Source of the DNA: Acidobacteriota bacterium | Lineage (GTDB): Bacteria; Acidobacteriota; Terriglobia; Terriglobales; Acidobacteriaceae | DNA length: 64,000 nt | Direction of reading: 5' to 3' | Assembly (NCBI GenBank): GCA_013289685.1 | Contig: JABCZL010000006.1 | Coordinates: 294,675 to 358,674, forward strand | Shown: positions 9,105 to 21,167 of the stretch, in pieces | Layout of the letters: each line of letters begins with the position of its first letter | Position numbering within the stretch: the first letter of the stretch is position 1 | The notes under the pieces: generated by a model | What the model was told of the DNA's origin: nothing | Seen by the model: only the letters and a program-made list of their open reading frames with translations | Databases searched by the model: none | Program-made: the position numbers and the translations under genes

Positions 9105-10253
9105 TTGAAAAGCTCCTACCTAGCTGGTCTGCTGCTTGGAATTCTGCTGTCAGCAGGATGGGGCCTTATTGCCTGCGGAGGCAGCAATCACACCCTGAAC
9201 TCGTGCCCACCCCTGTCGCCGCCATCGTCATCCAACGGAAGCCTGGCGGCGGCGGTCGATCCTCTCGTCCTGAGCGAAATGAAGGCGCAAGGGCTGGTGG
9301 GCGTGGCGGTGGCAGTCGCGAAGAATGGAAAGATTCTGTACACCCAGGGATATGGTTACGCGAACCTGGCCACCTGCCAAGCTGTCCAGCCGTCGATGGA
9401 CTTTCAGATCGGATCCGTCACCAAACAGTTCACTGCTGCCGCAGTTTTGCAATTGCAAAATGCCGGGAAGCTGAATCTCGACGACACCGTACTCACCTAT
9501 CTGCCGAATTACGCGTTCGATCCGCGGCTCACTCTTCGCATGTTATTGACCCAAACCTCGGGCCTGCCGAACTACCTTGACTTCCCTGACGTGAGTTCCT
9601 GGGTCAACGGCGTTTCCGAGCAGACAGTCCTCACCCAGATCGCGCAAGCGCCGCTGATATTCGCGCCGGGCAGCTACTACGCCTATAGCAACAGCAACTA
9701 TTATGTCCTGGGTTCGGTCATCGAGGCCGTGAGTTCCGTGACCTATCCGAGCTACATGGCATCGAACATTTTCCAGCCCGTAGGGTTGAGCAGTACTTCG
9801 TATCTCCAACCGGCAGGCGCAGCATCTCCTTATACGCAGGGCCCGAGTCCCGGACTCATCCCCGACCCGTCTCTGTATTTTTCGGCGGGCGCTTTGTGGT
9901 CGAACGTGCAGGACTTGGCTACCTGGGATGCAGCCCTGCTCAACGGCAAGGTGATCCCGCCAGGGCTGTTCAGTGTGATGGTGACCCCTTCTGGCCTGCC
10001 CATTTATCCGCAAGGAGGCGCTTCTCCATACGCGATGGGCTGGGTCGATGCGACCGAAGTGGGTCATCCATCTGTGTGGCACAACGGTGAGACGGCCGCC
10101 TATACCTCGTTCAACGGCGTATTTCTCGACGATGGCTTTTCCGTGATTGTGCTGACGAATATGCCCGTGAAAGAGGACACCCCCCTGCTGAATCTCGAGC
10201 AGCAACTGATGCAGTCGATCTGCACTTCGTCGGCAACCGCGGGCAATTGCTAG
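9105..10253 (+). CDS. lipoprotein serine hydrolase, beta-lactamase (class C/PBP4*) family
   Basis: A 382-aa secreted lipoprotein: signal peptide with lipobox LIAC and acylated Cys24. The serine-hydrolase domain has SVTK (Ser104, Lys107), the Y-x-N motif YSN (Tyr193-Asn195) and a C-terminal WHNGETAAYTSF segment in the KTG/HxG position. These are features of S12 peptidases and esterases (AmpC, PBP4*, EstB); the true substrate cannot be told and it need not hydrolyse antibiotics. The start is TTG at 9105, 48 bases after the polyprenyl synthase stop. An unusual serine/proline-rich linker lies between the lipobox and the catalytic domain. Confidence 0.9.
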   Translation: MKSSYLAGLLLGILLSAGWGLIACGGSNHTLNSCPPLSPPSSSNGSLAAAVDPLVLSEMKAQGLVGVAVAVAKNGKILYTQGYGYANLATCQAVQPSMDFQIGSVTKQFTAAAVLQLQNAGKLNLDDTVLTYLPNYAFDPRLTLRMLLTQTSGLPNYLDFPDVSSWVNGVSEQTVLTQIAQAPLIFAPGSYYAYSNSNYYVLGSVIEAVSSVTYPSYMASNIFQPVGLSSTSYLQPAGAASPYTQGPSPGLIPDPSLYFSAGALWSNVQDLATWDAALLNGKVIPPGLFSVMVTPSGLPIYPQGGASPYAMGWVDATEVGHPSVWHNGETAAYTSFNGVFLDDGFSVIVLTNMPVKEDTPLLNLEQQLMQSICTSSATAGNC

Positions 10254-10341
10254 CGTGTGAGCGCCCGGCAATTGTTTATACTGAACCCTTTCCGGGTGGC
10301 GGGGAATCAAACCCCTGCGAATCAGTTCTGTAACGCCCGTT

Positions 10342-10373
10342 GATCTGAAACCGATCTGAAACCGATCTGAACC
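10342..10373 (+). repeat. 11-bp direct repeats abutting the DedA-rhodanese start
   Basis: Units gatctgaaacc at 10342-10352 and 10353-10363, then gatctgaacc at 10364-10373, end one base before the ATG. They take the place of a ribosome binding site. Confidence 0.75.
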
Positions 10374-10374
10374 G

Positions 10375-11346
10375 ATGAATGACCTGCTCTCCATGATGGT
10401 GCGCCACGGCTATGCCCTGACGTTCGCCTTGCTGTTTGCCGAGGCGGTTGGCCTGCCCTTTCCGGCGGCGATCGCGCTGGTCGCAGCGGGGGCCGCCATC
10501 GCGTCCCACGCCTTGTTGGCGCCCGGTGTCCTGTTGGCCGCCATGGTCGCACTGCTCTTGGGCGACTCGGCGCAGTTCTGGCTGGGGCGCTACTCCGGCT
10601 GGGCCCTGCTCGGCTTCCTCTGCCGTCTTTCGATGAATCCCGAAACCTGCATCCTCCGGTCCGCTGAATCGTTCTACAAGCGCGGCAAGGCGACGCTGGT
10701 CGTCGCCAAGTTCATTCCCGGGGTCAACACCATGGCCGCGCCCCTGGCGGGCAGCATGAAGATGCGCTATGGGCAGTTCCTGCGCCTCGACCTGGCTGGC
10801 TCGCTGCTGTATTCCACCACTTACCTGCTGGTGGGATATTTATCCCGCGATTTTCTGGCCGCGACGTTAAGCGGGTTCCACGCGGCGCGACGCGCCATGG
10901 AAGTCGTGGTGATCACCGCGCTCGTCGTGTATGCCGTCTACCGCGCGGTGCAGTTCCGCAAGTATAAGAAGTACCGCGTCATGCCCCGGGTGCAGGTCGA
11001 GGAACTGGTCGCGCGTCTGGCTTCGGACGAGGCCTACCGTGTGCTCATCGCAGACGTGCGCAGCCACGGCTACTACGACGTCGGAACCGAGCGGATCAAA
11101 GGATCGATCCGCATCGAGCCCAACAATCTTGAAGAAGAGATCAAGAATCTCCCCAAAGACAAGGACATTTACCTTTACTGTACTTGAGCGCGCGAAGCGA
11201 CCAGCGCCCGGGTGGCGCATCTACTGCAGGAAAAAGGCTTCAGCACGTTCGTGATCGTCGGCGGATTGGCCGCCTGGCGCAAGGCCGGGCAGCCGCTGGA
11301 ATCGATTCCAAAAAATGATCTGGTGAGGCTGCCCACTTTCAGCTGA
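10375..11346 (+). CDS. DedA-rhodanese fusion with in-frame TGA: candidate selenoprotein
   Basis: The N-terminal part (about 1-185) is a DedA/SNARE-associated membrane protein with several transmembrane helices and the family block VVAKFIPGVNTMAAPLAG. From about residue 203 comes a rhodanese domain (VLIADVRSHGYYDVG, then IKGSIRIEPNNLEEE). The active-site loop reads YCT, then TGA at 11185-11187, then AREATSARVAHLLQEKGF and a normal rhodanese ending (VGGLAAWRKAG) to a TGA at 11344-11346. Cys-type homologues, as I recall them, have a second Cys here (YCTCPNEAS), so TGA most likely encodes selenocysteine, giving Cys-x-Sec. Readthrough gives 323 aa; termination would give 270 aa and half a rhodanese domain. 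A simple nonsense mutation remains possible. Confidence 0.72.
11204..11218 (+). promoter_or_regulatory. candidate bacterial SECIS stem-loop
   Basis: The RNA following the in-frame TGA (11185-11187) folds as GCGCC (11204-11208), loop CGGGT, GGCGC (11214-11218). The apical loop begins 22 bases after the TGA and has G at its second position. This agrees with what I recall of the bacterial SECIS consensus: loop of 3-14 bases, G in one of the first two loop positions, 16-37 bases from the UGA. The stem is only 5 bp and the region is GC-rich, so chance is not excluded. Confidence 0.5.
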
Positions 11347-11362
11347 GCGCTTGCATTCGGAA

Positions 11363-11812
11363 TTATGCGCCGAATTGCCGCAGGTGATGGTCCACGTGTT
11401 TGTACATGCCGCGGCTCCACTCCTGCGGAGTCAGAGCGCCAAAAAACGGATGCGGATTCCGGGTGCACTGCGCCTCTCCACCCTCGTGAAACTGCCGAAT
11501 CTTAACCTTGAGTTGTTCCTGTTCGCGCTGAAAGTCCCGCTGATCCGAAACCACCAGTTTCGGGTCGGTGGGATTGTTGTGCGAGAAAGGCTTGTCATTG
11601 GAGTAGATCGGCTTGACGAATCGCCCGATCAGCCTGCCAATGAACAGCCGCGGCGGATTGAGCCGTCCCGCGGCCATATCGAGCGCAGCAGAACAGTGCG
11701 CCATCATCTGCGCCACATCCATCTTCCCCCACTGCCGTTGCGCCGCAGGCTGCAGCATATCGATGCGCGAGATCACTTCGTCGACGGCTTCTCGCTGGAA
11801 GAAATTCTTCAT
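11363..11812 (-). CDS. DUF1569 family protein (DinB-like fold)
   Basis: A 149-aa cytoplasmic protein. The start is taken at the ATG 11810-11812 (MKNFFQREAVDEVISRID), which has a GGGGAAAC ribosome site just upstream. The residues WGKMDVAQMMAHCSAALDMA and the C-terminal PQEWSRGMYKHVDHHLRQFG place His residues as in DinB-like metal-binding four-helix bundles; DUF1569 members often carry this pattern. The function of the family is unknown. It is convergent with the DedA-rhodanese gene (17-base gap) and divergent from the MFS gene, with about 130 bases of shared upstream region. Confidence 0.85.
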   Translation of the reverse strand: MKNFFQREAVDEVISRIDMLQPAAQRQWGKMDVAQMMAHCSAALDMAAGRLNPPRLFIGRLIGRFVKPIYSNDKPFSHNNPTDPKLVVSDQRDFQREQEQLKVKIRQFHEGGEAQCTRNPHPFFGALTPQEWSRGMYKHVDHHLRQFGA

Positions 11813-11943
11813 GTTTCCCCGTTGGCTTGGAATCTTGATCGCCGAAAATAATAGCACCGTCGCGACCGGCGGTTGCAGTGTAGAGCGACACATAAATTTC
11901 GGGTAGACCTGCTGCGATGGTGTAGCATTGTCGGGCTTTACTA

Positions 11944-13263
11944 ATGACTGCCAAGTCAACGACCGCCACCACTGCCACGACCAACCACGAAGCGCCCAGC
12001 AACGCCCGCATGAACGGCGTGCTTTTCCTGCTGGCCCTGTCCGTCCTCATCAACTACATCGACCGCAGCAATCTCTCGATCGCGGCCGAATTGATCAAGC
12101 ACGAAATCGATATCTCCGATTTCCAGCTGGGGACTCTGCTATCGGCGTTCTTCTGGACGTACGCCCTAATGCAGATTCCGGCCGGCTGGCTGGTGGACCG
12201 CTTCGATGTGAAGTGGGTCTTTGCCGCTGGATTTTTCCTGTGGTCGGTTTCGACGGCGATTACGGGGCTCCTGCACGGTTTCACCGCTCTGCTGATCATC
12301 CGTGTGATTCTGGGCCTCGGAGAATCGGTCACGTTCCCGTCGTGCGGCAAAGTCTTGGGCAGCCATTTCAAAGAGAACCGCCGCGGATTTGCCAACTCCA
12401 TGATCATGGTGGGCCTGGCGCTGGGCCCTGCACTCGGAATGTGGGTGGGAGGCCGCGCCGTCGGACGCTTTGGCTGGCGGCCGTTTTTTCTCACGCTCGG
12501 CCTGGCAGGGTTGCTCTGGCTCCCGCTGTGGTCGGCGTGCATGCCGCGCCGAACCGACGCGCCCATCCGGTCACGAAGCGGCACAGCGGGCTTTCTCGAC
12601 ATCTTGCGGCAGAGGTCTGCCTGGGGCACCTGCGTCGGACAGGCTTCCATCAATTATTTCCTCTATTTTCTGGTGACCTGGTTGCCCTCTTATCTGCAGC
12701 GGGGGCGCCACCTCTCCCTGCACGACGTGGCCAACTCAGGCGGTCTGCTCTTCCTGGCTTCCGCGATTTCCTCGGCGGCGACAGGAAAACTCTCGGACCG
12801 CTGGATTCACGCCGGAGCCTCCCCAACCTTGGTGCGCAAAGGCTTGATGCTACTCGGTCACGTGGGTATCGGCGTTTGTCTCGCCATCACAGCGCTGGCG
12901 CCCGGCCGCATCTTCACCGCGATGCTGGTTTCGACCGGGGCATTTCTGGGAATCAGCGTCTGCAACAGCTGGGCGATCTCGCAGATGCTGGCCGGACCTC
13001 GCATGGTCGGGCGCTGGATCGGGGTGCAGAATTTCGTGGGCAATCTTGGGGGCGCCGTAGCTCCCGTACTCACAGGATTCCTTCTCGGTCGAACCCATTC
13101 GTTCTATTGGCCGTTCCTGATCACCGCGGTCGTGGCCTGGATTGGCGGCCTCAGTTGGTGGTTCGTGGTCGGTCCCCTGGACGAAGTGGACTGGGAGAAG
13201 AAACTCGGGCCGTCGCGCTTCCCCATCGCAGGCACTCCCGCAGCAGGTGCGGCGCATCCGTAA
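11944..13263 (+). CDS. MFS transporter, anion:cation symporter (ACS) type
   Basis: A 439-aa, 12-helix major facilitator protein. The segment NYIDRSNLSIAAELIKHE in helix 1 and WLVDRFDVKWVFA in loop 2-3 (the MFS A-motif region) match the ACS family of hexuronate, glucarate or galactonate and phthalate symporters. Helix 4 carries IIRVILGLGESVTFPSCGKV, another ACS hallmark. The substrate is probably an organic anion such as a sugar acid, but no catabolic genes are adjacent. The Thr/Ala-rich N-terminal 20 residues are cytoplasmic and unusual. Confidence 0.9.
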   Translation: MTAKSTTATTATTNHEAPSNARMNGVLFLLALSVLINYIDRSNLSIAAELIKHEIDISDFQLGTLLSAFFWTYALMQIPAGWLVDRFDVKWVFAAGFFLWSVSTAITGLLHGFTALLIIRVILGLGESVTFPSCGKVLGSHFKENRRGFANSMIMVGLALGPALGMWVGGRAVGRFGWRPFFLTLGLAGLLWLPLWSACMPRRTDAPIRSRSGTAGFLDILRQRSAWGTCVGQASINYFLYFLVTWLPSYLQRGRHLSLHDVANSGGLLFLASAISSAATGKLSDRWIHAGASPTLVRKGLMLLGHVGIGVCLAITALAPGRIFTAMLVSTGAFLGISVCNSWAISQMLAGPRMVGRWIGVQNFVGNLGGAVAPVLTGFLLGRTHSFYWPFLITAVVAWIGGLSWWFVVGPLDEVDWEKKLGPSRFPIAGTPAAGAAHP

Positions 13264-13276
13264 TACACTTCTCCTC

Positions 13277-13849
13277 ATGCAGCGGGAAATCGAAATCAAG
13301 TTTCGTGTGGCAGATTTGCGGGCCCTGGCTCGCCAGCTGCGCGCGGCAGGATTCCGGCTGGTCACCCGGCGAACTCGCGAAATGAACACGCTATACGATC
13401 TGCCGGGAGAAATTCTACGCAAGCGCAAAGAGTTGCTCAGAATCCGCAAGTATGGCTCCGCCTGTACTCTCACCCACAAATGCAAGGGTAGAGTGGGACG
13501 GCACAGCAGCCGCGAAGAACTGGAAACCAGCGTCGCGGACGGAAACAAGATGGACCTGATTCTTCGAGCGCTGGGATATGCGCCCTCATTCCGCTACGAA
13601 AAATTCCGCGCCGAGTGGGTTGACAAGAAAATGCCCGATGGTAAAGGCAAAGTCGTCGTTGATGAAACGCCGATCGGCAATTTCTGCGAGATCGAAGGCC
13701 CGCCGCGCTGGATCGACGCAACCGCGAAGAGGCTGGGAGTCACGCCCGCGGACTACATCACGAAGAATTACGCAGCTCTGTTCGCCGACTGGAAGCAGGA
13801 AACGAAAAGTCCCGCCGAAGAGATGACGTTCAAAGCCGTCAAAAGATGA
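13277..13849 (+). CDS. CYTH domain protein (class IV adenylate cyclase / thiamine triphosphatase-like)
   Basis: A 190-aa protein. The start is ATG 13277, giving MQREIEIKFRV; the ExExK motif (EIEIK) at 4-8 opens the tunnel fold that binds triphosphates with divalent metal. Further basic and acidic strands (RKRKELLRIRKYG, TLTHKCKG, EELETSV, KVVVDETPIGNFCEIEG) are as in CyaB-type CYTH proteins. It may be a triphosphatase or adenylate cyclase; the sequence does not decide. It starts 13 bases after the MFS stop, so the two are probably cotranscribed. Confidence 0.88.
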   Translation: MQREIEIKFRVADLRALARQLRAAGFRLVTRRTREMNTLYDLPGEILRKRKELLRIRKYGSACTLTHKCKGRVGRHSSREELETSVADGNKMDLILRALGYAPSFRYEKFRAEWVDKKMPDGKGKVVVDETPIGNFCEIEGPPRWIDATAKRLGVTPADYITKNYAALFADWKQETKSPAEEMTFKAVKR

Positions 13850-14014
13850 AGTGGGTGCCGCATCCTTGTCCCTCCGCTCTTTGGAGGGACAGAGCCTGCC
13901 CTGAGCGAAGTCGAAGGGGTGGGGATTTTGACCTTGAAGTCTTCAGGACATAAAGTCAAGCACCCCATCCTGTCGCCCAAAACGCGACAAGGATGGGCAC
14001 CCGTTAGGCGCGGC
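13850..14014. repeat. composite repeat block between CYTH gene and secA
   Basis: In this convergent spacer are a GTCCCTCC...GGAGGGAC hairpin (13869-13891), the agcctgccctgagc element (13891-13920) with ggggtggggattttgac, and a second hairpin pairing CCCATCCTGTCGC with GCGACAAGGATGGG (about 13963-14000). It is a nested array of the genome's dispersed elements and may terminate both genes. Confidence 0.75.
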
Positions 14015-17074
<3,060 letters not shown>

Positions 17075-17262
17075 AGGGCAGCACGCCCAAAAGTACCTTT
17101 AAAGCCTAGCATATTCGATGCTGGAACAGGTGCGGAGGAACTCCGTTGATTCTTCCAGTTCAGCGAACCCGCAACCTCGCGCGCGTGCGGCCTGAAAGCA
17201 TCGAGCACCCGCACGCAAACACTGCGGCCCAAGGGCTTTTTCGTGTATATTCGCCTCGACGA

Positions 17263-20001
17263 ATGCCCACATTCTACGACCGCTTTGTCGAATGCTCCGA
17301 GCGCTGGCCGGACAATGTCGCGCTCGCACTCCAGCGCCCCGATCACATCGAAAGCTGTACCTACGCCGAACTTCGCCGCATGGCCGAATCCGTGGGCCGG
17401 TGGATCACCGAAAACGGATTCGCTCATGGATCACGGCTTCCGATTCTCGCCGACAATCACCCGCGCTGGGTGGCGGCCTACCTCGGGATCATTGCCTCCG
17501 GCTGCGTCGCCGTTCCCCTCGACACCGCCCTGCACACCGATCAGCTCACCAAGCTTCTGAAAGACAGCGGCGCTTCCGCCGTCTTCTGCGACGCGAAACA
17601 TCTCTCCGTGGCGCGGCCTGCGGTTACTGATCTGCACGTGGGCCTCGTCCTCATGGACCCGGACCGCATGACCGGCCATTCCATTGAGGATCACTGGCTG
17701 GGCAATCTACCTGCGATCTTCGACGCCGGCCCAGGCAAGTTCAAGCCCGCGTCCGCGAGCAACGACGATCTCGCTTCCCTGCTCTACACTTCCGGCACCA
17801 CCGCCGACCCCAAGGGCGTGATGCTGACCCATGCCAATTTTCTGGGCGAAGTCGAGGCCGTATTCAACTGGGTTGACCTTGGACCCACTGACGCGCTGCT
17901 CGGGGTGCTGCCGCTCTTCCACGTTCTCGCCTTGATGGCAAACCTGCTGCTGCCGCTGGTCAAAGGGTCCCGCGTCGTTTACCTGGAGACGCTTAACACT
18001 ACCGAATTGCTGCGCGCCCTCACCGAGCGCAACATCACCGCGTTCGCGGTCGTACCGCAATTTTTCTATCTGATTCACGAGCGTCTTTTCCAGGAGATTG
18101 CCAAGCGCGGCGGGATTACACAGAAGATTTTTGGCGCGATGGTCGCACTCAACCGCACGCTGCGCAAAATCGGCATCAACGCGGGTCCCACTCTTTTCAA
18201 AAAAGTCCACAACACTCTGGGCCCAAAGATGCGCTACCTGGCGACCGGCGGATCGCGCTTCGATCCGGCGATTATGCAGGATTTTCACGATCTCGGCATC
18301 GACATCCTGCAGGCCTTGGGCCTGACCGAAACCACCGCCGCGTGCTTCGTAAACTTCCCTGACGACAACGTGATCGGTTCGTGCGGCAGGGCGATGAAAG
18401 GCGTCGAGGGCAGGATCGTCGACCCGCAGCCTCAGGAAGAAGGCCCGGCGGTCGGTGAAATCGCGGTGCGCGGCGCGGTCGTGATGAAAGGCTACTGGAA
18501 CCGCCCCGATGCCACGGCCGCGGTACTCCGCGACGGATGGCTTTACACCGGCGACCTTGGCTACTTCGACGCGCAAGGCCACTTATTTCTCACCGGCCGC
18601 AAGAAAGAAGTGATCGTTCTGAGCAATGGCAAGAACGTTTATCCCGAGGAGATCGAGACGCATTACCTGAAGTCGCCATTCATCAAGGAAATGGCCGTGA
18701 TGGGACTCGAAGGCAAGCCCGGAGAAGGTGGTGACCGCCTGCACGCCGTGATTGTCCCGAACTTCGACGCGCTGCGGCAACGCAAGATTGTCAACGCGAA
18801 GGAAGCCATTCGCTTCGATATTGAAGGCCTGTCGCCGCAGATCGCCTCCACCAAACGAATTGGCAGCTACGAAATCTGGCAGGACGATCTGCCCCGCACC
18901 ACCACCCGCAAGATCAAACGCTTCGAAGTCGAAAAACGGGTGCGAGCAAATCAGGCAAAGAAGCTACCCGATGACTCAGAACTTCCGGTGGAGAAACCGC
19001 TCACTGCGGATGAGGCCGCGTGGCTCGATCAAGGGGACGTGCAGCGCGCCTTGAAGGTAATCCGCGAGACCGCGCGCTCCGCGCCTCCGACCCTGCGGCC
19101 TACACACAATCTGGAACTCGATCTCGGCCTCGACTCCATGCAGCGCGTCGAACTGCTCAGCCGGCTCGAAGAGCAGGTCGGCGGCAACGTGGAAGAGTCC
19201 CAACTCACCGAGATCTACACCGTCCGCGACCTGGTTGACGCCGTCCTGCAGAGCGCGGCTAGCGGTTCCGGCAGTACAACGCGCGTAACTTTCGCCGGAT
19301 GGAAATCCATTCTGGCCGAAGATCCCGACGACCCCGACGTCCTCGCGCTGACTCATCCCAATCGCATCACCGACACTTTCTGGTTCTTGCTGTCGAGAAT
19401 ATTTCAGTTGATCGCGCGCGACCGGTTTCATTTGAAAGTGAGTGGACTTGAGAAACTCCCCAAATCTGGCCCGTACATTATTTCGTCGAACCATCAGAGC
19501 TATCTCGACCCGCTGATCCTGGCCAGCGTGCTGCCGCCGGATGTGTTCCAGCGTCTGTTTGCTGTGGGCACCAGCGACATCTTCGGCAAGGGACTGATGC
19601 GCAAACTGGCGCGCTCCATCAAAGTCGTGGTACTTGATCCCGACGCAAATCTGGTTCCCGCCATGCGCGCTGGTGCATTCGGGCTGCGCCACGGCCTGGC
19701 GCTCATGCTCTACCCCGAAGGCGAACGCTCCATCGACGGCACACCACGAATCTTCAAGAAGGGCGCGGCGATTCTTTCCATTCACCTGCAGGTGCCGATT
19801 GTGCCGGTGGCCATTGAGGGCTTCTACACTGCGTGGCCGCGAAACCAAAAGTTCCAGGGATTCACACCTCTGAAGATGGTTTTCGGCGACCCGATCTCGC
19901 CGCCACCGGAATCCGAGGCGTCGGAGGCGGCCTACGAAACACTCACGGCGGACTTGAAAGCGCGGATCGTCGCGATGTGGGAAGGACTGCGCAGCAGATA
20001 G
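17263..20001 (+). CDS. fused acyl-CoA/acyl-ACP synthetase, acyl carrier domain and PlsC acyltransferase
   Basis: A three-domain protein of 912 aa from ATG 17263 (MPTFYDRFVECSERWPDN). The AMP-forming synthetase (about 1-560) has LLYTSGTTADPKG near 173 and GYWNRPDAT/GWLYTGDLGYFD near 410-430. A carrier-protein-like domain (about 590-670) carries LGLDSMQRVELL with Ser at about 625 for phosphopantetheine. The C-terminal acyltransferase (about 720-900) has NHQSYLD (NHx4D) near 743 and LYPEGERSIDG. The order suggests activation of a fatty acid, loading on the tethered carrier, then transfer to a lysophospholipid, like Aas but with a built-in ACP. The upstream region shared with secA contains no obvious promoter. 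Confidence 0.88.
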   Translation: MPTFYDRFVECSERWPDNVALALQRPDHIESCTYAELRRMAESVGRWITENGFAHGSRLPILADNHPRWVAAYLGIIASGCVAVPLDTALHTDQLTKLLKDSGASAVFCDAKHLSVARPAVTDLHVGLVLMDPDRMTGHSIEDHWLGNLPAIFDAGPGKFKPASASNDDLASLLYTSGTTADPKGVMLTHANFLGEVEAVFNWVDLGPTDALLGVLPLFHVLALMANLLLPLVKGSRVVYLETLNTTELLRALTERNITAFAVVPQFFYLIHERLFQEIAKRGGITQKIFGAMVALNRTLRKIGINAGPTLFKKVHNTLGPKMRYLATGGSRFDPAIMQDFHDLGIDILQALGLTETTAACFVNFPDDNVIGSCGRAMKGVEGRIVDPQPQEEGPAVGEIAVRGAVVMKGYWNRPDATAAVLRDGWLYTGDLGYFDAQGHLFLTGRKKEVIVLSNGKNVYPEEIETHYLKSPFIKEMAVMGLEGKPGEGGDRLHAVIVPNFDALRQRKIVNAKEAIRFDIEGLSPQIASTKRIGSYEIWQDDLPRTTTRKIKRFEVEKRVRANQAKKLPDDSELPVEKPLTADEAAWLDQGDVQRALKVIRETARSAPPTLRPTHNLELDLGLDSMQRVELLSRLEEQVGGNVEESQLTEIYTVRDLVDAVLQSAASGSGSTTRVTFAGWKSILAEDPDDPDVLALTHPNRITDTFWFLLSRIFQLIARDRFHLKVSGLEKLPKSGPYIISSNHQSYLDPLILASVLPPDVFQRLFAVGTSDIFGKGLMRKLARSIKVVVLDPDANLVPAMRAGAFGLRHGLALMLYPEGERSIDGTPRIFKKGAAILSIHLQVPIVPVAIEGFYTAWPRNQKFQGFTPLKMVFGDPISPPPESEASEAAYETLTADLKARIVAMWEGLRSR

Positions 20002-20168
20002 TCTGTCGCTTCTTCAAAATATTCACGAACAATGCCCTGTCATCCTGAGGCGCCGTTCTTTGGCGTCGAAGGATCTGTGCACCGTCGGGCGAGTAAACGC
20101 GTACTTCGCTTCGCTCGGGATGATAAGAACTTTGCATCGTCAAAAAGCTGCCTCTCAGGAGACGTCCT
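20002..20168. repeat. convergent spacer with catcctgagg...tcgaaggatctg repeat
   Basis: From 20040 the words catcctgaggcgccg, ttctttggcgtcgaaggatctg and later cttcgctcgggatga form a dispersed intergenic element. A related piece lies near 46368-46395. No gene is seen. Confidence 0.6.
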
Positions 20169-21074
20169 TTACTTCGCGCGCGGATGCGTCTGGTCGTACA
20201 CCTGCAACATATGCTTCATCGAAAGCTGCGTGTAGCGTTGCGTCGTGGCCAGACGCTCGTGCCCCAACAACTCCTGAATGGCGCGCAGGTCGGCGCCCTC
20301 TTCCAGCATGTGCGTCCCGAACGCGTGGCGCAACGTGTGCGGATGCACGTCGGGCGAAAGTCCCTTGGCCACGGCAATCTTCTTAATGATGCGGCCCACG
20401 CTGCGCGTGGTGAGCCGCCCGCCGCGCTGGTTGATGAGTAGCGCAGCCGAGTTCTTGCGCGTTTCCGCCAGCATCGCCTGCCGTGCCGGAAGATAGGCTA
20501 CCAGCGCGCTCTTTGCCGAACCGCCAAACGGAACATAGCGTTCTTTCTTCCCTTTACCGCGAATCAGGATGGCCTCCGCGCTCAGCCGAATGTCGTCAAG
20601 ATTAATCCCAGTTAGCTCAGAGTTGCGGATGCCGCACCCATACAGCAACTCGAGCATGAGCAGGTCGCGCTCGGGAAACACCGCCACTTCCGGCATCTGT
20701 CCATCGAGCACAGAATTCATTTCTTCGATGGTCGGAACCCGCGGAAGTTTCTTTGGCAACCGCGGCGTGGCCACCAGCTTCGCGGGATTCTGTTCGACCA
20801 CACCCTCGCGCGCCAGCCACCGATACAACGACCGCACCGCCGCCAGTGACCGCGCCACCGAAGTCTTGCCCAATCCCTTTTCGTAAAGCTGCGACAGAAA
20901 TCCACGAATCGCAATGTGGTCGATCGATTTCCATCCCCGCAAACCGGCGTAAGCAGCGAAGTTTGCCAGGTCACCACTGTAGGCTTTGATCGTGTGCGGC
21001 GAGGCATTGCGCTCGCGCAGGTGGCGGACGAAATCGGCCACGGCCTTGCTAACGATCGTGTTCGACGTGGTCAT
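20169..21074 (-). CDS. tyrosine recombinase XerC/XerD-type (first copy)
   Basis: A 301-aa site-specific recombinase. The start is the ATG at 21072-21074 ([12 protein letters not shown]), because codons further upstream lie in the inverted repeat. An N-terminal SAM-like DNA-binding domain ([13 protein letters not shown], here [12 protein letters not shown]) is followed by the catalytic Arg in GCGIRNSEL, the HxLR motif [13 protein letters not shown], and [13 protein letters not shown] with the nucleophilic Tyr. This is the form that resolves chromosome dimers with a partner recombinase at dif. Its own partner may be the next gene upstream, since the two are tandem on the same strand. Confidence 0.93.
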   Translation of the reverse strand: MTTSNTIVSKAVADFVRHLRERNASPHTIKAYSGDLANFAAYAGLRGWKSIDHIAIRGFLSQLYEKGLGKTSVARSLAAVRSLYRWLAREGVVEQNPAKLVATPRLPKKLPRVPTIEEMNSVLDGQMPEVAVFPERDLLMLELLYGCGIRNSELTGINLDDIRLSAEAILIRGKGKKERYVPFGGSAKSALVAYLPARQAMLAETRKNSAALLINQRGGRLTTRSVGRIIKKIAVAKGLSPDVHPHTLRHAFGTHMLEEGADLRAIQELLGHERLATTQRYTQLSMKHMLQVYDQTHPRAK

Positions 21075-21076
21075 TG

Positions 21077-21162
21077 TTGATTTTTGATTGCTGATTGAAC
21101 GGCTGACCGGCACGCATCTCCCAGTGATTTTCAATCAGCAATCAAAAATCAACAATCATCAA
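21077..21162. repeat. inverted repeat between the two Xer genes
   Basis: The words ttgttgatttttgattgctg and cagcaatcaaaaatcaac pair as long arms around a 45-base loop. It resembles other word-like palindromes of the window and is probably not a recombination site. Confidence 0.7.
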
Positions 21163-21167
21163 TTTCT

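Noticed and set aside
10254..10341. Possible riboswitch upstream of the DedA-rhodanese gene
   Set aside because: The ccgggtggcggggaatcaaacccc segment could fold, but matches no class I know.
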